From Cytidiella melzeri (lineage: Eukaryota > Basidiomycota > Agaricomycetes > Polyporales > Irpicaceae): a stretch of 64,000 bases of DNA. The stretch is from positions 62,001 through 126,000 of the forward strand of contig JABYQR010000093.1 in the NCBI GenBank assembly GCA_022592445.1. The letters run 5' to 3'. Under the pieces are notes generated by a model. It made no database searches. It saw only the letters and a program-made list of their open reading frames with translations, and had not been told where the DNA came from. The position numbers and the translations under genes are program-made. Positions 1 to 10,199 of the stretch are shown in pieces; positions within the stretch are counted from its first letter, which is position 1, and each line of letters begins with the position of its first letter.

Positions 1-1174
1 GCGTTTTGACATATACAATTGCACGCTCGAGAGGTTCGCCCCGGAAGGCTGGTGCTAAGAGGAAGTCGAGCGAGTCACAGCTTCGCGCTGCTGCTGGTAA
101 GCGACATACAATTTGTGTAATGTTGTGACATTGATTACCGAGATTGAGATGAAAGGTTGTTTGCTTAGAGAAGGATAGCTTCTTATACACCATTTCAAGC
201 ATGCCAGGAGATAGCGTCGCAGAAGCAATCATCAAGGGTTTACGCGCTGTGAACAATCGGGCCTGCTCCAGGTCGGTGAACGCCTCACAGAAATCATCAC
301 CCCACTGCGCGACACAATGTGCCTCGTCCACAATAATTCCACCCACATTCTTCATCCAACTCAAGCTCCTCATGAGCTTTGAGAACCGAGGGTGCTTCAA
401 GATCATTTCCGGAGTGGTGATGATGACACGGAAGTGATCAGCTTCGAGTTGCTGGAAACTAAGGTGAGTCTTTGTAATAACATGTGAATCGCGTGAGATA
501 TCACCTGGTGCAGCTCGTGCGAATAGTCCTCGCCATTGACAGCCACAGTGGTCAGCCCCATATCACGGAACCGCGTAGCCTATCAGAGTGAGTGAGTGCA
601 TGGCACATATAGTCAGCTTCGAGTACATTGACAATCCTCATCAGAAACTCACCTGGTCACGTTCGAGAGCATTGAGAGGTGAGACAATGATCACCTTTGA
701 ACTGGACTCCTCGACAAGCAGTGGCATGACAAAGGGGAGTGTTTTCCCAAAGCCTGTTCCCGCCACAATCGCGACGTCCAACTCGAGATGGAAGGCTTCT
801 GCGACGTCTTCTTGATACCAATACGGTACGCGTCCATGACATCTAGCTTCAATCTCGTGTCTGACTCTACTCCGCCATGTCTCGGAACAATACTGGCGAT
901 CTTTCTTTGCCTGTTCTCGGGCCTCTTCGAGTAGCTTGTATGACCGAGCATGGTTGACCGTCTTTGGAGCCAGGGGCTGTAGTTCATCCAGAATAGACTC
1001 ATATGTATTTGCTGCTGAAGGCTGTGATGGAAGGGACGAGGTCGTGCAAGACGCAGTTGTCAAAGATTGGCTACCAGACAGGGCTGCAGTAGCTTCGGGG
1101 CGCGGGCGAGGTGCCATCAGGGCGTCGAGAGGGTCCCATCGCTGCTTGTTGACTCGTGTAATTGTTACTGGCAT
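1..1174 (-). CDS. RecQ-like ATP-dependent DNA helicase, 5' part (runs off left edge)
   Basis: Three exons read on the minus strand: 653-1174, 505-579 and 458 to the window edge. The two introns are 46 and 73 nt with GT..AG ends, and the frame is continuous across both. The first in-frame ATG is at 1174; an upstream in-frame TTG is not a likely start. The N-terminal ~120 residues are low complexity. Then come a Q-motif-like stretch (PYWYQEDVAEAF), Walker A (AGTGFGKT), motif Ia (VSPLNALERDQ) and the DEAH box (DEAHCVAQWGDDF). DEAHC followed by QWG is typical of the RecQ family of 3'-5' helicases, which unwind DNA in recombination and repair. The reading stays open to base 1, so the RQC and C-terminal parts lie outside. 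RecQ-like genes are multicopy in Agaricomycetes and some are subtelomeric. Whether this copy is intact cannot be judged from the part seen. Confidence 0.82.
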
Positions 1175-1204
1175 ATTGTTGAGCAATAAGACATGGAGGG
1201 ACAA

Positions 1205-2651
1205 TGGAATAGCGAGACAGAGACGAAGTAAGTACAGGATCGCGCGTAGTGCTTATAACATAAGCGCCCGCAGTGGACGCGTTGTGGACGTGACACGATT
1301 GCCACGTGGGAGTTCACCTACACCCAGATAGGCCAAAAACACCAGACGTTCGGGTGCCCCCCTCTCTTTTTTTTCGTTCCCCGCTCCCTAAACAGGAAGG
1401 TGCCCGAACGTCTGGGACCAAGACTAGTCGCCAACTGCCCTCGCCCTGCCAAATGCAGCGCGGCTTTGCAGTGCCGGGTAGCTCCGATGACGTACTCCAT
1501 CATGGTCCAACTACGTGTAACTTTTTACAACCTGTTGTTATTTTAGGTTTCTGCCTTATTTTTGTTTGTTTCCGCTTGTTCCCGCCGCCCGCCTTTCATC
1601 ATTCCGCGCGGATTACTTGCTTTGATATTCCCCTTTCGTCCTATCTGCTTTACTAAAATAATATAAAATGCGTGTATTTTTGTAGCTACTCAATAACATT
1701 GTGTTCCTTTGTTTCGAGCCCCCCTCCCGTGCGCGCATCAAAACCCTGCAAAAACAACACAACCCGCCCTTACTTATGGAAGTGGCTGTAAGAATATTGC
1801 CAGGGCTACAGAGTTTGCCATCACGGACCATAGAAGGGAATAGATATTACTATATATGATATATTACGTCAGACATCCATTGCTTTTGCCAGCCACTCCG
1901 GGACTCGACAATGGCGCTGCGGGCAAAGGCCGATTGCACATGATGTGAAATTATTGTGAGAGTTATTTGATATGTTAAAAATCCCGTGGATATCTGGTTA
2001 TGTTTGGGGGGTTAGATTAATATACAATCAAAGAAATTTTTGTGATTTTTCTACAAATTTTCAAGCCTATCTACTGGCAGCCTTTCTGCGCTCCGAAAAT
2101 CTGTGTGAATAATGATTTTTCACGCAGATTTCCGACCGACTGAAAATTGTAAAAACAAATAGATTTCCCACGTGTGTCGGGTGATGGCAAACATAACGTT
2201 GCAAACAACTTTCAAGAACTTTTTGGTAGCACGTGCATGCAATGAGGTAGGCCGCCGGAAATTCTACCCGTCCTTTCCTTTTCTGGATTTTTTCATGCCC
2301 TTTTCCCACGCCCCGCCAAATTCGTGGAAGGCATCTTTTCCACTTGGTTTTCTGAGCCTTGAAAGGTAAATTTTCAATTACATGTGCGTCAAATTTTTAT
2401 ACACCTTCTCAAACACATTACAACGATTCTAGTGCCAGTAACTTTTGCCTGGGACCCCGCCTTCCCCACCTTTCCCGCCACCCCCGCCACCACGCCACCC
2501 CCGTCACCCCTGCCATAACTACTGCCCCCATCTGCCTGCCCCCTCGCCCCTCCCGCAACCCACACACATACCTTAACCACACACCTTGGCAACTCCTACC
2601 CTGACAGCCGATCAAGTACCTTGCGCATTGATACATGTAGAGGCTCGTCAG
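1205..2651. other. intergenic DNA, no gene recognised
   Basis: No convincing coding frame. It contains an imperfect hairpin whose 13-bp perfect arms (CCAGACGTTCGGG) lie at 1342-1354 and 1403-1415. An AT-rich stretch runs from about 1850 to 2160 and a C-rich strand-biased tract from about 2450 to 2550. The open frames here lack codon bias and recognisable motifs. Confidence 0.6.
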
Positions 2652-3136
2652 TGTAACAGTAAGGTTTCTACTCACCAGGTAAGTTGATAAACTGTGGGGA
2701 GTTGATGGAGATAGAGAGTAAGAGATGTGGTGAGCAAAGTACTGTGAGGTACTGAGTAGTCCTAGTTCAACAGAGTGGATAAGACTGAGAGGATTTGCCC
2801 TCAGGAGTGCCTCTATATATACATGAAGGGGAGGACCCCAGGTACTACCCTAAGACCCCTAATACCTACATGAGTAAGCGAAGTAATCTACCTTACTAAG
2901 CATGCCCTATGCCCTAGTGGTGCCACTTCAATAATCAACCAATAGCAATTGTCCCCATGACCTGACCCCATGACCCAGCTCCAAGGCTAGACTGGTTCTA
3001 GCTTGTTCTAAGACAAGGCTAGACTTTTCCAGAAGGTTCTAAGAACTATGACATCATCTAATGGAATGTTCTATACTATGACATCATAGTTCCAGCATGT
3101 TCCACAAGGTTCCAAAGAGTTCTATCATGTGATACA
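2652..3136 (-). repeat. solo-LTR-like unit
   Basis: On the minus strand the unit starts TGTATCAC and ends GTTACA, giving TG..CA ends with a short inverted TGTA/TACA. It is about 485 bp and has a TATATATA box near 2815. Two short internal motifs recur (CTATGACATCAT, GGTTCTA/TAGAACC). Length and ends resemble an LTR of a fungal retroelement. I could not find a clean target-site duplication, and no internal coding region of matching orientation adjoins it. It may be an old solo LTR. Confidence 0.4.
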
Positions 3137-3149
3137 CAGATAAGGAAAG

Positions 3150-3315
3150 GAGCGCATCAGCGCATCAGAGACAGGAGGCGCATCAGCGCATCAATTGATA
3201 GGCACTGAGAATAAGCGCCGGAATAAGCGCCTGATAAGCGCCAGATAAGCGCTGGATAAGCGCCTAAATAGACGCCGGATAAGCACTGGATAAGCGCTTG
3301 ACAAGCGCTTAAATA
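3150..3315. repeat. tandem repeat based on ATAAGCGC
   Basis: Two GCGCATCAGCGCATCA blocks are followed by about ten degenerate 12-14-bp units of the type GGATAAGCGCC/TGATAAGCGCT. The tract starts where the transposase homology of the neighbouring pogo remnant stops, so it marks that breakpoint. Confidence 0.7.
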
Positions 3316-3373
3316 TTCCCAATAATACCGTTGCCTGGTAAGGCAAGTCTTGTAGAAACATTGAAAATCTGTG

Positions 3374-4933
3374 ACACCCGGCAAAATTGTCCTGAAGAAG
3401 GAGGATCTTGCGCTTCTGCCTTCCGAGGTCAGCGTCCCACTGCCGTATCCATGCTTGATACACGACAATTGTCATCCAGGCATTCACATTGCTCGTGTAG
3501 TTGAAGCCAAGTTGCAGGCCTGTCTTATTCTTGAATGGTTGTGGCTTGTGCGCTTTACTGATGACAAACACAGGCAGCTTTTCGGAACCGTCTGCATTAG
3601 CTGTGAAGGCATAGGTAAGTCGAACCTTCCTTCCTTTGACACCTGAATGCTTCTTGTTCGAAAGGCCGCAATCTGGCGGTAGTCTATGATAGAGATGAGA
3701 AATGAAGATACACCCGGAAAATTCAGATACGTTGAGACACTAACATACCCCCCGGACACAAAGGGACCGGGCACAAACACACCTGACCTTGCGAGAGGCA
3801 ATTACATGTGTAAGTAGGGGTTGAGGGTATGCGTGAATGTAGGTTGCGAGTGGGTCCAAGAGTCCTAGGCTGCACCTAGATGAATGTGCTCGCATTTGCT
3901 AGTCCATGCAAATGTGCTCGCATTTGGGCCTGTTGCACATCCAGCGATTTCTGGGCGTATCAACGTACACATAGAAAAGGCCAGTCTAATCTATGTTGAA
4001 GATGTCTCGCAGCTGATACCTGTACCCGGCAATCAACTCCTCAATTTGCTTCCGATCGTTCTCAACACTCTCGAGATCCACCAAACTAGCCTTGCCATGC
4101 TGCTTGGATTCCTTAAGTCCCATGTAGGCTTTGTACCTCGAAAGCCACCCATTGCTGAGGCCCAGTCGCTCATCCTCAGGGATACCAGCCAGCTCTGCAA
4201 AGGCCTTCCACTTCTGCCGCAACACCTCGCCCGTCACAAGAACACCGTGCGCCATTGCCTGAGTCACCCAGAGATCCATCATCTCTGTAATGACTGGGTG
4301 CTGTGTTTGTCTGGACCATTTTGTAGAGTGAGAACGGTCCAAATCCCACTCTTGTTGCCATTGTGCCTCGTTCTTAAGCCAGTCGGAGACTAGAGGCTGC
4401 TTGATCCGTAAGTTGGGATAAATTTTGTCAAAGTGCCTTGCAGTTTTTGACTGATTTTCTCCATTCTTGTGGTGCCAGTTGAGTATTTTGATGCGCTGGT
4501 TCAAGGTTGCATTCTCTTTCTTGGTGAACACAGGCGGCTTTGGCTCCTTTGGTTTGGATGGTACGGTGTTCGGTTCTGGTCCTGAAGGAACGTAAGTAGG
4601 ATTGAAATCATTGTGTCTGAAAAATGGCTAACTCTTCCGTTTATTGTCTACAGCCTCGGGTAAATCATCCGCAGCCTCTCACAGCCACTGTAGAGCCTCT
4701 TGCTGCGGCACATCCAATCTCTTCAAGCCCCGCTTGTAATCGGAAGCAGTCTCTAGCGCATCAATGGCACCTTGTTTGTCAACAAGGTTAGCTTCCCCAT
4801 TGAGCCACTGTTTGTCCTCAGCTGAAATTGATTTCTTTGCCGCTAACAAATCCTTCAGTTTATCCCTTCGGATCTTGACACGGTTTTGCAGGACTTTGTA
4901 TCCTTTCTTCAAGATATCAAGTGGCTTGCCCAT
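3374..4933 (-). pseudogene. pogo/CENP-B type (Tc1-mariner superfamily) transposase, broken
   Basis: Three blocks on the minus strand match the order of fungal pogo-like transposases. Block 4679-4933 is a Lys-rich helical N-terminal region. Block 3986-4531 holds a psq-type HTH followed by a CENP-B/Tc5 HTH (GLSNGWLSRYKAYMGLKE), then the start of the DDE nuclease. Block 3374 to about 3690 carries the later nuclease part (TYAFTANADGSEKLP, then ILLLQDNFAGC with the second catalytic Asp). The first catalytic motif reads NID-stop-TGLFY: the Glu codon after the Asp is TAG. Blocks two and three are separated by about 250 bp of unrelated-looking DNA, either an intron or an insertion. Everything after the LLLQDN block is lost. 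The element cannot encode a working transposase. I did not find terminal inverted repeats. Confidence 0.8.
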
Positions 4934-6551
4934 GCCACCAGCTGGAGTTTGAGCGACTGCGAGAGGTAAGCAAGATTTATTCCTGACGCTATCCCAGTTT
5001 TATTCATCATTGGTATCTTATGTGTGCCCTCAAATTTGTTACAAACGGTCTTCACACCCTATCATTTTCCTTTACTTCTTCGATTATCTTGATAACTAGT
5101 TATCTTCTTCACAAGTACCTTGACGATCCAACTCGTCCTTCCTCCATTATTCCCTGATCCATATCGCCTCCGTTCAACACGGACTATTATGTCATTAGTT
5201 GTCTCCTTGTGTCCATTCAAACCTCGGACCTAACTCCGATTACGATTCCTGAAGAATGAAGAAGAATCGTTCCAGTTTGCGCCAGCGCATTGATGCTTTT
5301 TCAGATGTGACCTTTTTGTCCCCCAAATTGTGGGAATTTGATGGGGTAATACATGCGGTAATAAATTTTGTAACAGTGTGGTGTAATGATTTGATGGTGT
5401 TTCATTTGCTTTGTTATTCACTCTACAAATGTGTGTGATGAGCAGAATCTCCCATCAAAAATCCGTTTTTGTATTTTGTATTGAACACATGTACATGAAT
5501 AGACACAAATTTTACATCATCAGATAGTCCTGCCCTTCAGCAACACACAGACATAAAAATCTTCTTGGATGAACCCAATGTTGGGGATATACAGTCAATA
5601 TAATGATAAAAATTGCTCAGACTCCGTTTGGAACCCCGCTGATCTTTTTCTTGCAGGTTATCACATGATTTTTGGCTATCCGGTTTGTACCAATCACATG
5701 ACTTTCACATGCAAACAACGTGCGTTCATTTCCACTCAGTTTCCCGGTCCAATATTCTCAACTCTGTCTCTTTCTTTCTTTCCACGATGCATGATAGGAT
5801 AGCATGGCGAACCCTAATCAGCTACGCGAATCTTGCACTTCTGGTTTGGCAAATTATATAAGGGAATTACCTGCAAACGAAACATTTCAAGCGGAAGTGG
5901 CAAGGACGGCGAACAATGACAGTGAGACGGGAGTGATGAAAGCGAAAAGGCAAGGCAAATGACGTCAGGGTAACCCGGATGTCATCTACTGAGCCCTGAG
6001 CGTTCCCGGCTGGCGAACGAGATGTGATTCCAGTGCGCACGTACGATCAGCTCTTTACACATACCCGTACTGCCCTTCTTGGTTAAGGCCTCGTCTGCAC
6101 TTGGAGCAGGTTTGAAAGATTGACGACCCCTACTCTTCGTGATCATTGTACCTGTACAACAGTCCATATCACCATTACATGTCTGACATAAAGGCTTCAG
6201 CTGCGGTCATGTTGTTGAGACAGACAGTCAACATCTTGACAGACAACAGTACAACTTGAACAAAATCCAGGCCAATCTTATTTATCTTCAGCTCGTGTAT
6301 AACACACTGCAAACAACTACTGTAGCTACGTGTACATTCACTCCCCGCCTTTTTTCCTACAATGCATAAATAACCCTGCGCGAAAGAAATCGATTCAGCA
6401 CCTGTCTAGCGCGAGTCACTTCTGCAGGTATGATTCTCCTTGTCTTGTGATTTGTAACATCAGAATGTTCTTTCTGCTTTCCAAAAAATCCGAGATCCGA
6501 GGGATGCTATTTGCCATTCGCTGGTTCATCCATCCCAAACAAGACTCACGC
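4934..6551. other. intergenic DNA without a recognised gene
   Basis: AT-rich and without supported coding sequence, apart from a repeat copy near 5231-5345 listed separately. A 61-codon minus-strand frame ending near 5982 has no recognisable motif and I do not call it. Confidence 0.55.
5231..5345 (+). repeat. dispersed repeat with ACGATTC/GAATCGT hairpin, copy 1
   Basis: Similar sequence occurs at 19940-20045 (same strand) and 22300-22412 (opposite strand). It starts with a small hairpin, ACGATTC...GAATCGT here and ACAATTC...GAATTGT in the second copy, so both arms changed together. It continues through a GTCCCCCAAA box to GGGAATTTGATGG. Two copies lie in the satellite/Helitron block, so it is probably a terminal or subterminal part of a transposon. 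Confidence 0.6.
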
Positions 6552-9150
6552 TCAGACGTGGTCACCAGATCCACCCAGGCTCTTCTTGTAGCTGTGTCCA
6601 AACGCGTGCATGCCTTCCTTCTTGGCTCTCTTGAGCACGCGCGCAATGGCGTCGACACCCATATCGAGCACTTCGATGGGTGGACCGAACGAGAGACGGA
6701 TAAAGTGGTGGCAGGGCGAGGAGAACAGGTTGCAGCGGTGCAATGGGTTGATGTCAAAGAAGATTCCAGGGACATCAATACACTTCTCCTTCAGTAGCTC
6801 CTCAAAAAAGGTCTGCAAGGAAGCAAAAATCAGTGTCGCAAGAGAGGGGAGTGGGAAGCTCCTGTACTCACGACACCATTGTTCAAGGGAGCGGGCAGGT
6901 GCTCGAGGTTGAGCCAGATGTAGAAGGTCGCCTGCGGGGGTACAGACACCTTCAAGCCGGGACAAGCGAGACGTTTGAGAACGTGGTCACGCTTGTGCTT
7001 GAAGTGCTTCTGCAGTGCAACCTTCTCGGCGTGAACATGCTCGGGCTCCAGTAGCGGAATCGCCGCGAGTTGCAGGCTAATCGTCCCAAATGAGCTGATG
7101 GCCTCATAAAAGGAAGGAGGGACGACTCACAGATGGTTAGCACCACCGTCGAGGAAGGATCCAGATTGCGATAGAGCAGTGATCAAGTTTTTCGGTCCGA
7201 GCACCCAGCAGACACGGAAGCCAGAAAGACACCAGTTCTATGCGTTGCCTGTCAGACGACGTTGTATGTATTGTTATGAACGAAAAATTCACCTTGGTCA
7301 GTCCATCCACAATGACGACGGAATCGTCATTGACGTCGTCGATGTACTCAGCAGAAGAAACAGACTGTCCAAACTCGGCCTCATTTTCAGGATAGATGTA
7401 CCACAAGTAGAACTGCAATTAGGGTGCAATGTCAGAAAACAGGCTCGGGAGATAGCCCGAAAGACACACACCTCGTCAAGGATCAAATTAGTGCCACTCT
7501 CCCTAGAGAGCTGCACAAGTTCCTTCAATTCTTCGCCTCGGACAACTTGGCCAGTGGGATTACGAGGGTTGGACATGAGGACGACCTCGAGGCCTTGAAT
7601 ACGGATATCCTTGCGGAGTTGGTCCAAGTCTAAGCGGTATTTACTCTAAAAGAACAAGCTTAGAGAAGCACTCAAATATGTTCAACGCGGATGACATACC
7701 TCTGCCTCCAAACTGTTCCGAATATGGAAGCAAAAATTAATAAATTGTCCTCACCTCACTACGAACAGCGCACTCACGAAGTCGGCACAGGAACCAATCT
7801 TTTGAAGGCACCTAGCATTTGATTGTAGGCAGTATAATCGGGAATTTGGTACGACTGATGCAAATGTCAGATAGATGCTGCTCCACTTTTTGCTGCATAT
7901 AATTGTACGCACGCAGTAGACATCTCCAACGACGGCAGCGATCCGTGACAAACTGGCACGGCCACCGGGAACGATACATACATTCTCGTACGTATACTGG
8001 CTCCGCTTACCCTGACGGTAGGTGGTGTTGTAAAGGTGGGCAACGGCCTACCGAAGGTCTGTATATGCAGGTCAGAATATTTTTTGACAGGTCAGGAGAT
8101 TCGCACCTTTGACACCCGTCGTTGGCGCGTATTCGAGGGAATCGGTTGGCAAGGGGATGCTCGTAAGACGCGGAGGTGCGCCCGGGATGTTACCAACCTC
8201 TGGAGCGCCCTGTCCCAAGTTGGACCATTCGTGTGAGGACGCGTAGCTAAAGCCGTTCGCCATGGCACGATCTGAGCAGTAAATGACACCTGTGCTACCC
8301 GGGTGTTCGATACCGGGAACGGTCTCCTCGTCCTGTGCGCACAAGGTAAGGAATGCGGTCTTCAAGGTCACATCAGTGAACTCACCGGGTTGGTGGTCTG
8401 GGGAACGAGACCACCTCTGGCCTTATGACCAGCCTGCTCACGGAAGATCTTGGAGCTTGATCAGCACATATGATTTCATGTCAGGACAACGGGGGAGACT
8501 CACCTGATGCGCCTCGGACTCGTGTTCGTTCTTGAACTGCTTCATGGCATCGTTGACCTGCGGTAGCAGAGACTGTTCAGTCAGCGGTATATTCGTGTGT
8601 GTGTGCACTATTGAGTCCCATGCGAAAAAAGAATGGTCCGCTCTCAGTTGAGCGAAACGCGGACTCCTGGTCTCTCCCTTCCACCTTCAAACCCACCTTC
8701 ATCCACGCCCATGCTGCCTGCGCCACGTTAGGGTTCTCCTGCAATAATTCAGATGGTATGTCGCTGTTATACGCTCGTTGAGCTTCCGACGTGTCTGGGT
8801 ACATCGCAACGTCAATATTCATCTCGTACTCAGCCTTCTCAGGCCAAGCGGAGACGTCCTTGAAGACAAAACGCGTGCTTTCGGGGTTGACACGGGCAGC
8901 TTGGCAACCACGTCGTTGAAGCTCGTACACTTGAAGGTCAGCTGTTAGCCGCGATAAGCTATGTAAAAACAGAGAAGCGTACAATTGAAGACCGCATTAG
9001 CGACTCTTATCCAATCCAACGGTCAGGCTTGTAGTTCTTGGAAATCGCGTCAAGCTGCGCGCTCGAAAGGTTCAGCTGGTCGAGGCCACCGACTTTGGCG
9101 AACAGATTCATGAAGTCGCCATATGGCATCTGGTAGTAGTGAGTGTCCAT
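6552..9150 (-). pseudogene. PLP-dependent fold-type I (ACC-synthase/aspartate-aminotransferase-like) aminotransferase, probably inactivated
   Basis: Exons on the minus strand, with phases agreeing: 8983-9150, 8697-8941, 8504-8557, 8386-8448, 8107-8332, 7913-8058, 7778-7854, a 13-nt microexon 7700-7712, 7472-7645, 7293-7412, 7131-7237, 6872-7094 and 6552-6812. The catalytic core is class I/II aminotransferase: ANGFSYASSHEWSNLGQGAP near its start, PTTGVKDLR, MSNPRNPTGQ, LILDE then FYLWYIYP, DGLTKNW (the K is the expected PLP Schiff-base lysine) and GFRVCW. An N-terminal ~150 residues (from MDTHYYQMPYGDF) was not recognised. Two lesions were seen. A 5-bp tandem duplication (TTGGATTGGAT, near 9010-9022) shifts the frame after KPDRWI. 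An in-frame TAG follows PTTGVKDLR at about 8050. The otherwise tidy exon structure suggests recent inactivation. Confidence 0.72.
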
Positions 9151-9179
9151 CTTGGCAACAGTGATGTTTACAAAAGCTT

Positions 9180-9624
9180 GATCGGGAGAGGTGTTGTTGG
9201 AAATCCAGGCTGCGAGTGGAGGGGCGATGCTGTATGTACCTGGGAGGATGAGGAAGAGTGAGGCGTATCGGGTGTGTGGGTGATTGGCTGAGGCAAGGAA
9301 GAGACAGAAGCCGGCTGTACCGAGGAGGGCAAAGAGGATGATGGTGAGGCCGCGTTTGCGGTATTTGTCCAACAAGTAGGACAATGCAATAGATACTGAA
9401 AAGAAAATACATTGGTAAACTTTCAGGGGAGTAAGAAATTGTACGTACAGACGAAGGAAGCGGCAAACGGCGGGACACTCATCAACTGTGCCTCGTTCGA
9501 CATATATCCGAGTGACGCAACGAATGAAGGCAAAAAGCTGTATAAAAGCGTATTGTTGAGTGGCATAAGAACATGAGCAGAGCGCGCGTAATCACACTTA
9601 CGTCCTCTTTTGAACAAGACGCGC
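9180..9624 (-). pseudogene. MFS transporter remnant (allantoate/nicotinate permease-like)
   Basis: Exonic pieces run in order on the minus strand: 9601-9624, about 9452-9538 (LPSFVASLGYMSNEAQLM) and about 9186-9390 (KRGLTIILFALLGTAG, then LFLILPGTYSIAPPLAAW and SNNTSP). These match the transmembrane 7-10 region of major facilitator transporters of the TNA1/DAL5 type. Both ends are missing. The reading runs directly, in frame, into the initiator region of the aminotransferase gene (about 9150), and the other end stops inside a perfect palindrome at 9597-9658. It is a fragment, possibly transcribed into the aminotransferase 5' end. Confidence 0.7.
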
Positions 9625-9658
9625 GTTTCTGCGCGTCTTGTTCAAAAGAGGACGTAAG
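9597..9658. repeat. perfect palindrome, 28-bp arms, 6-nt loop
   Basis: The arms at 9597-9624 and 9631-9658 are exact reverse complements. The left arm is the end of an MFS exon including its GTAAG splice donor, so the right arm is an inverted copy of coding sequence. It marks the truncation point of the MFS remnant. Confidence 0.95.
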
Positions 9659-9664
9659 CTCTTG

Positions 9665-9755
9665 CCTGTCAGCACCGAGTTACGCTTTGTGGCGCATGAG
9701 GACAGGATCACTTTCTTGTCAGCACCGAGTTACACTTTGTGGTGCATGAGGACAG
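9665..9755 (+). repeat. direct duplication of a ~40-bp unit
   Basis: The unit TGTCAGCACCGAGTTAC followed by CTTTGTGG and GCATGAGGACAG occurs twice, about 51 bp apart, with two substitutions. Confidence 0.85.
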
Positions 9756-10199
9756 TGCTCCCTCCGCTTGCCACTCGCCTCTCACCTCCCTACACTTGAA
9801 CTCTATATCTCACTCATCAATACTCAAGGTCAGCTTTGTACTCGGTCTTGAAATGACAGAACCAGTGAGTACATGTATTTTCCTATTGTTCTATACACGC
9901 AGGGCTGTATTTGGTCATATGATGCGACAGTTGTAGCATTGTGCAATACCGCATTGCTCTTATGGTGTTGTGTAGGCTTGGTGTTGCAGGGCCGACATGT
10001 TTGGTGGTTTGCTGTAGTCATGATTTCATGTATCTCTCTCTTCAATCAAGTGGACAAGAGCATCTATTGGACTGTGCGTCACTCTGTTCCTCGTTTCAAG
10101 TGGCTTTCCTGATATCTCCATGTAGCATTCAGTTTGTTACTTATCAGCACCTTCTATGAGACATTTGTCAGTGTCTTGAACTACCCTTAATGGGGATCA
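9756..10199. other. unannotated stretch upstream of the Helitron helicase
   Basis: No supported gene. Homology to the helicase begins abruptly near 10200, so the Rep (HUH) half of a Helitron protein would be expected here but was not recognised. Confidence 0.5.

Noticed and set aside
2359..2675. Short frames in the C-rich tract
   Set aside because: Low-complexity strand-biased DNA open in several frames, with no conserved motif.
2652..3136. Full LTR retrotransposon linked to this LTR-like unit
   Set aside because: No matching second LTR, primer-binding site or gag/pol adjoins. The neighbouring coding remnant is a DNA transposon.
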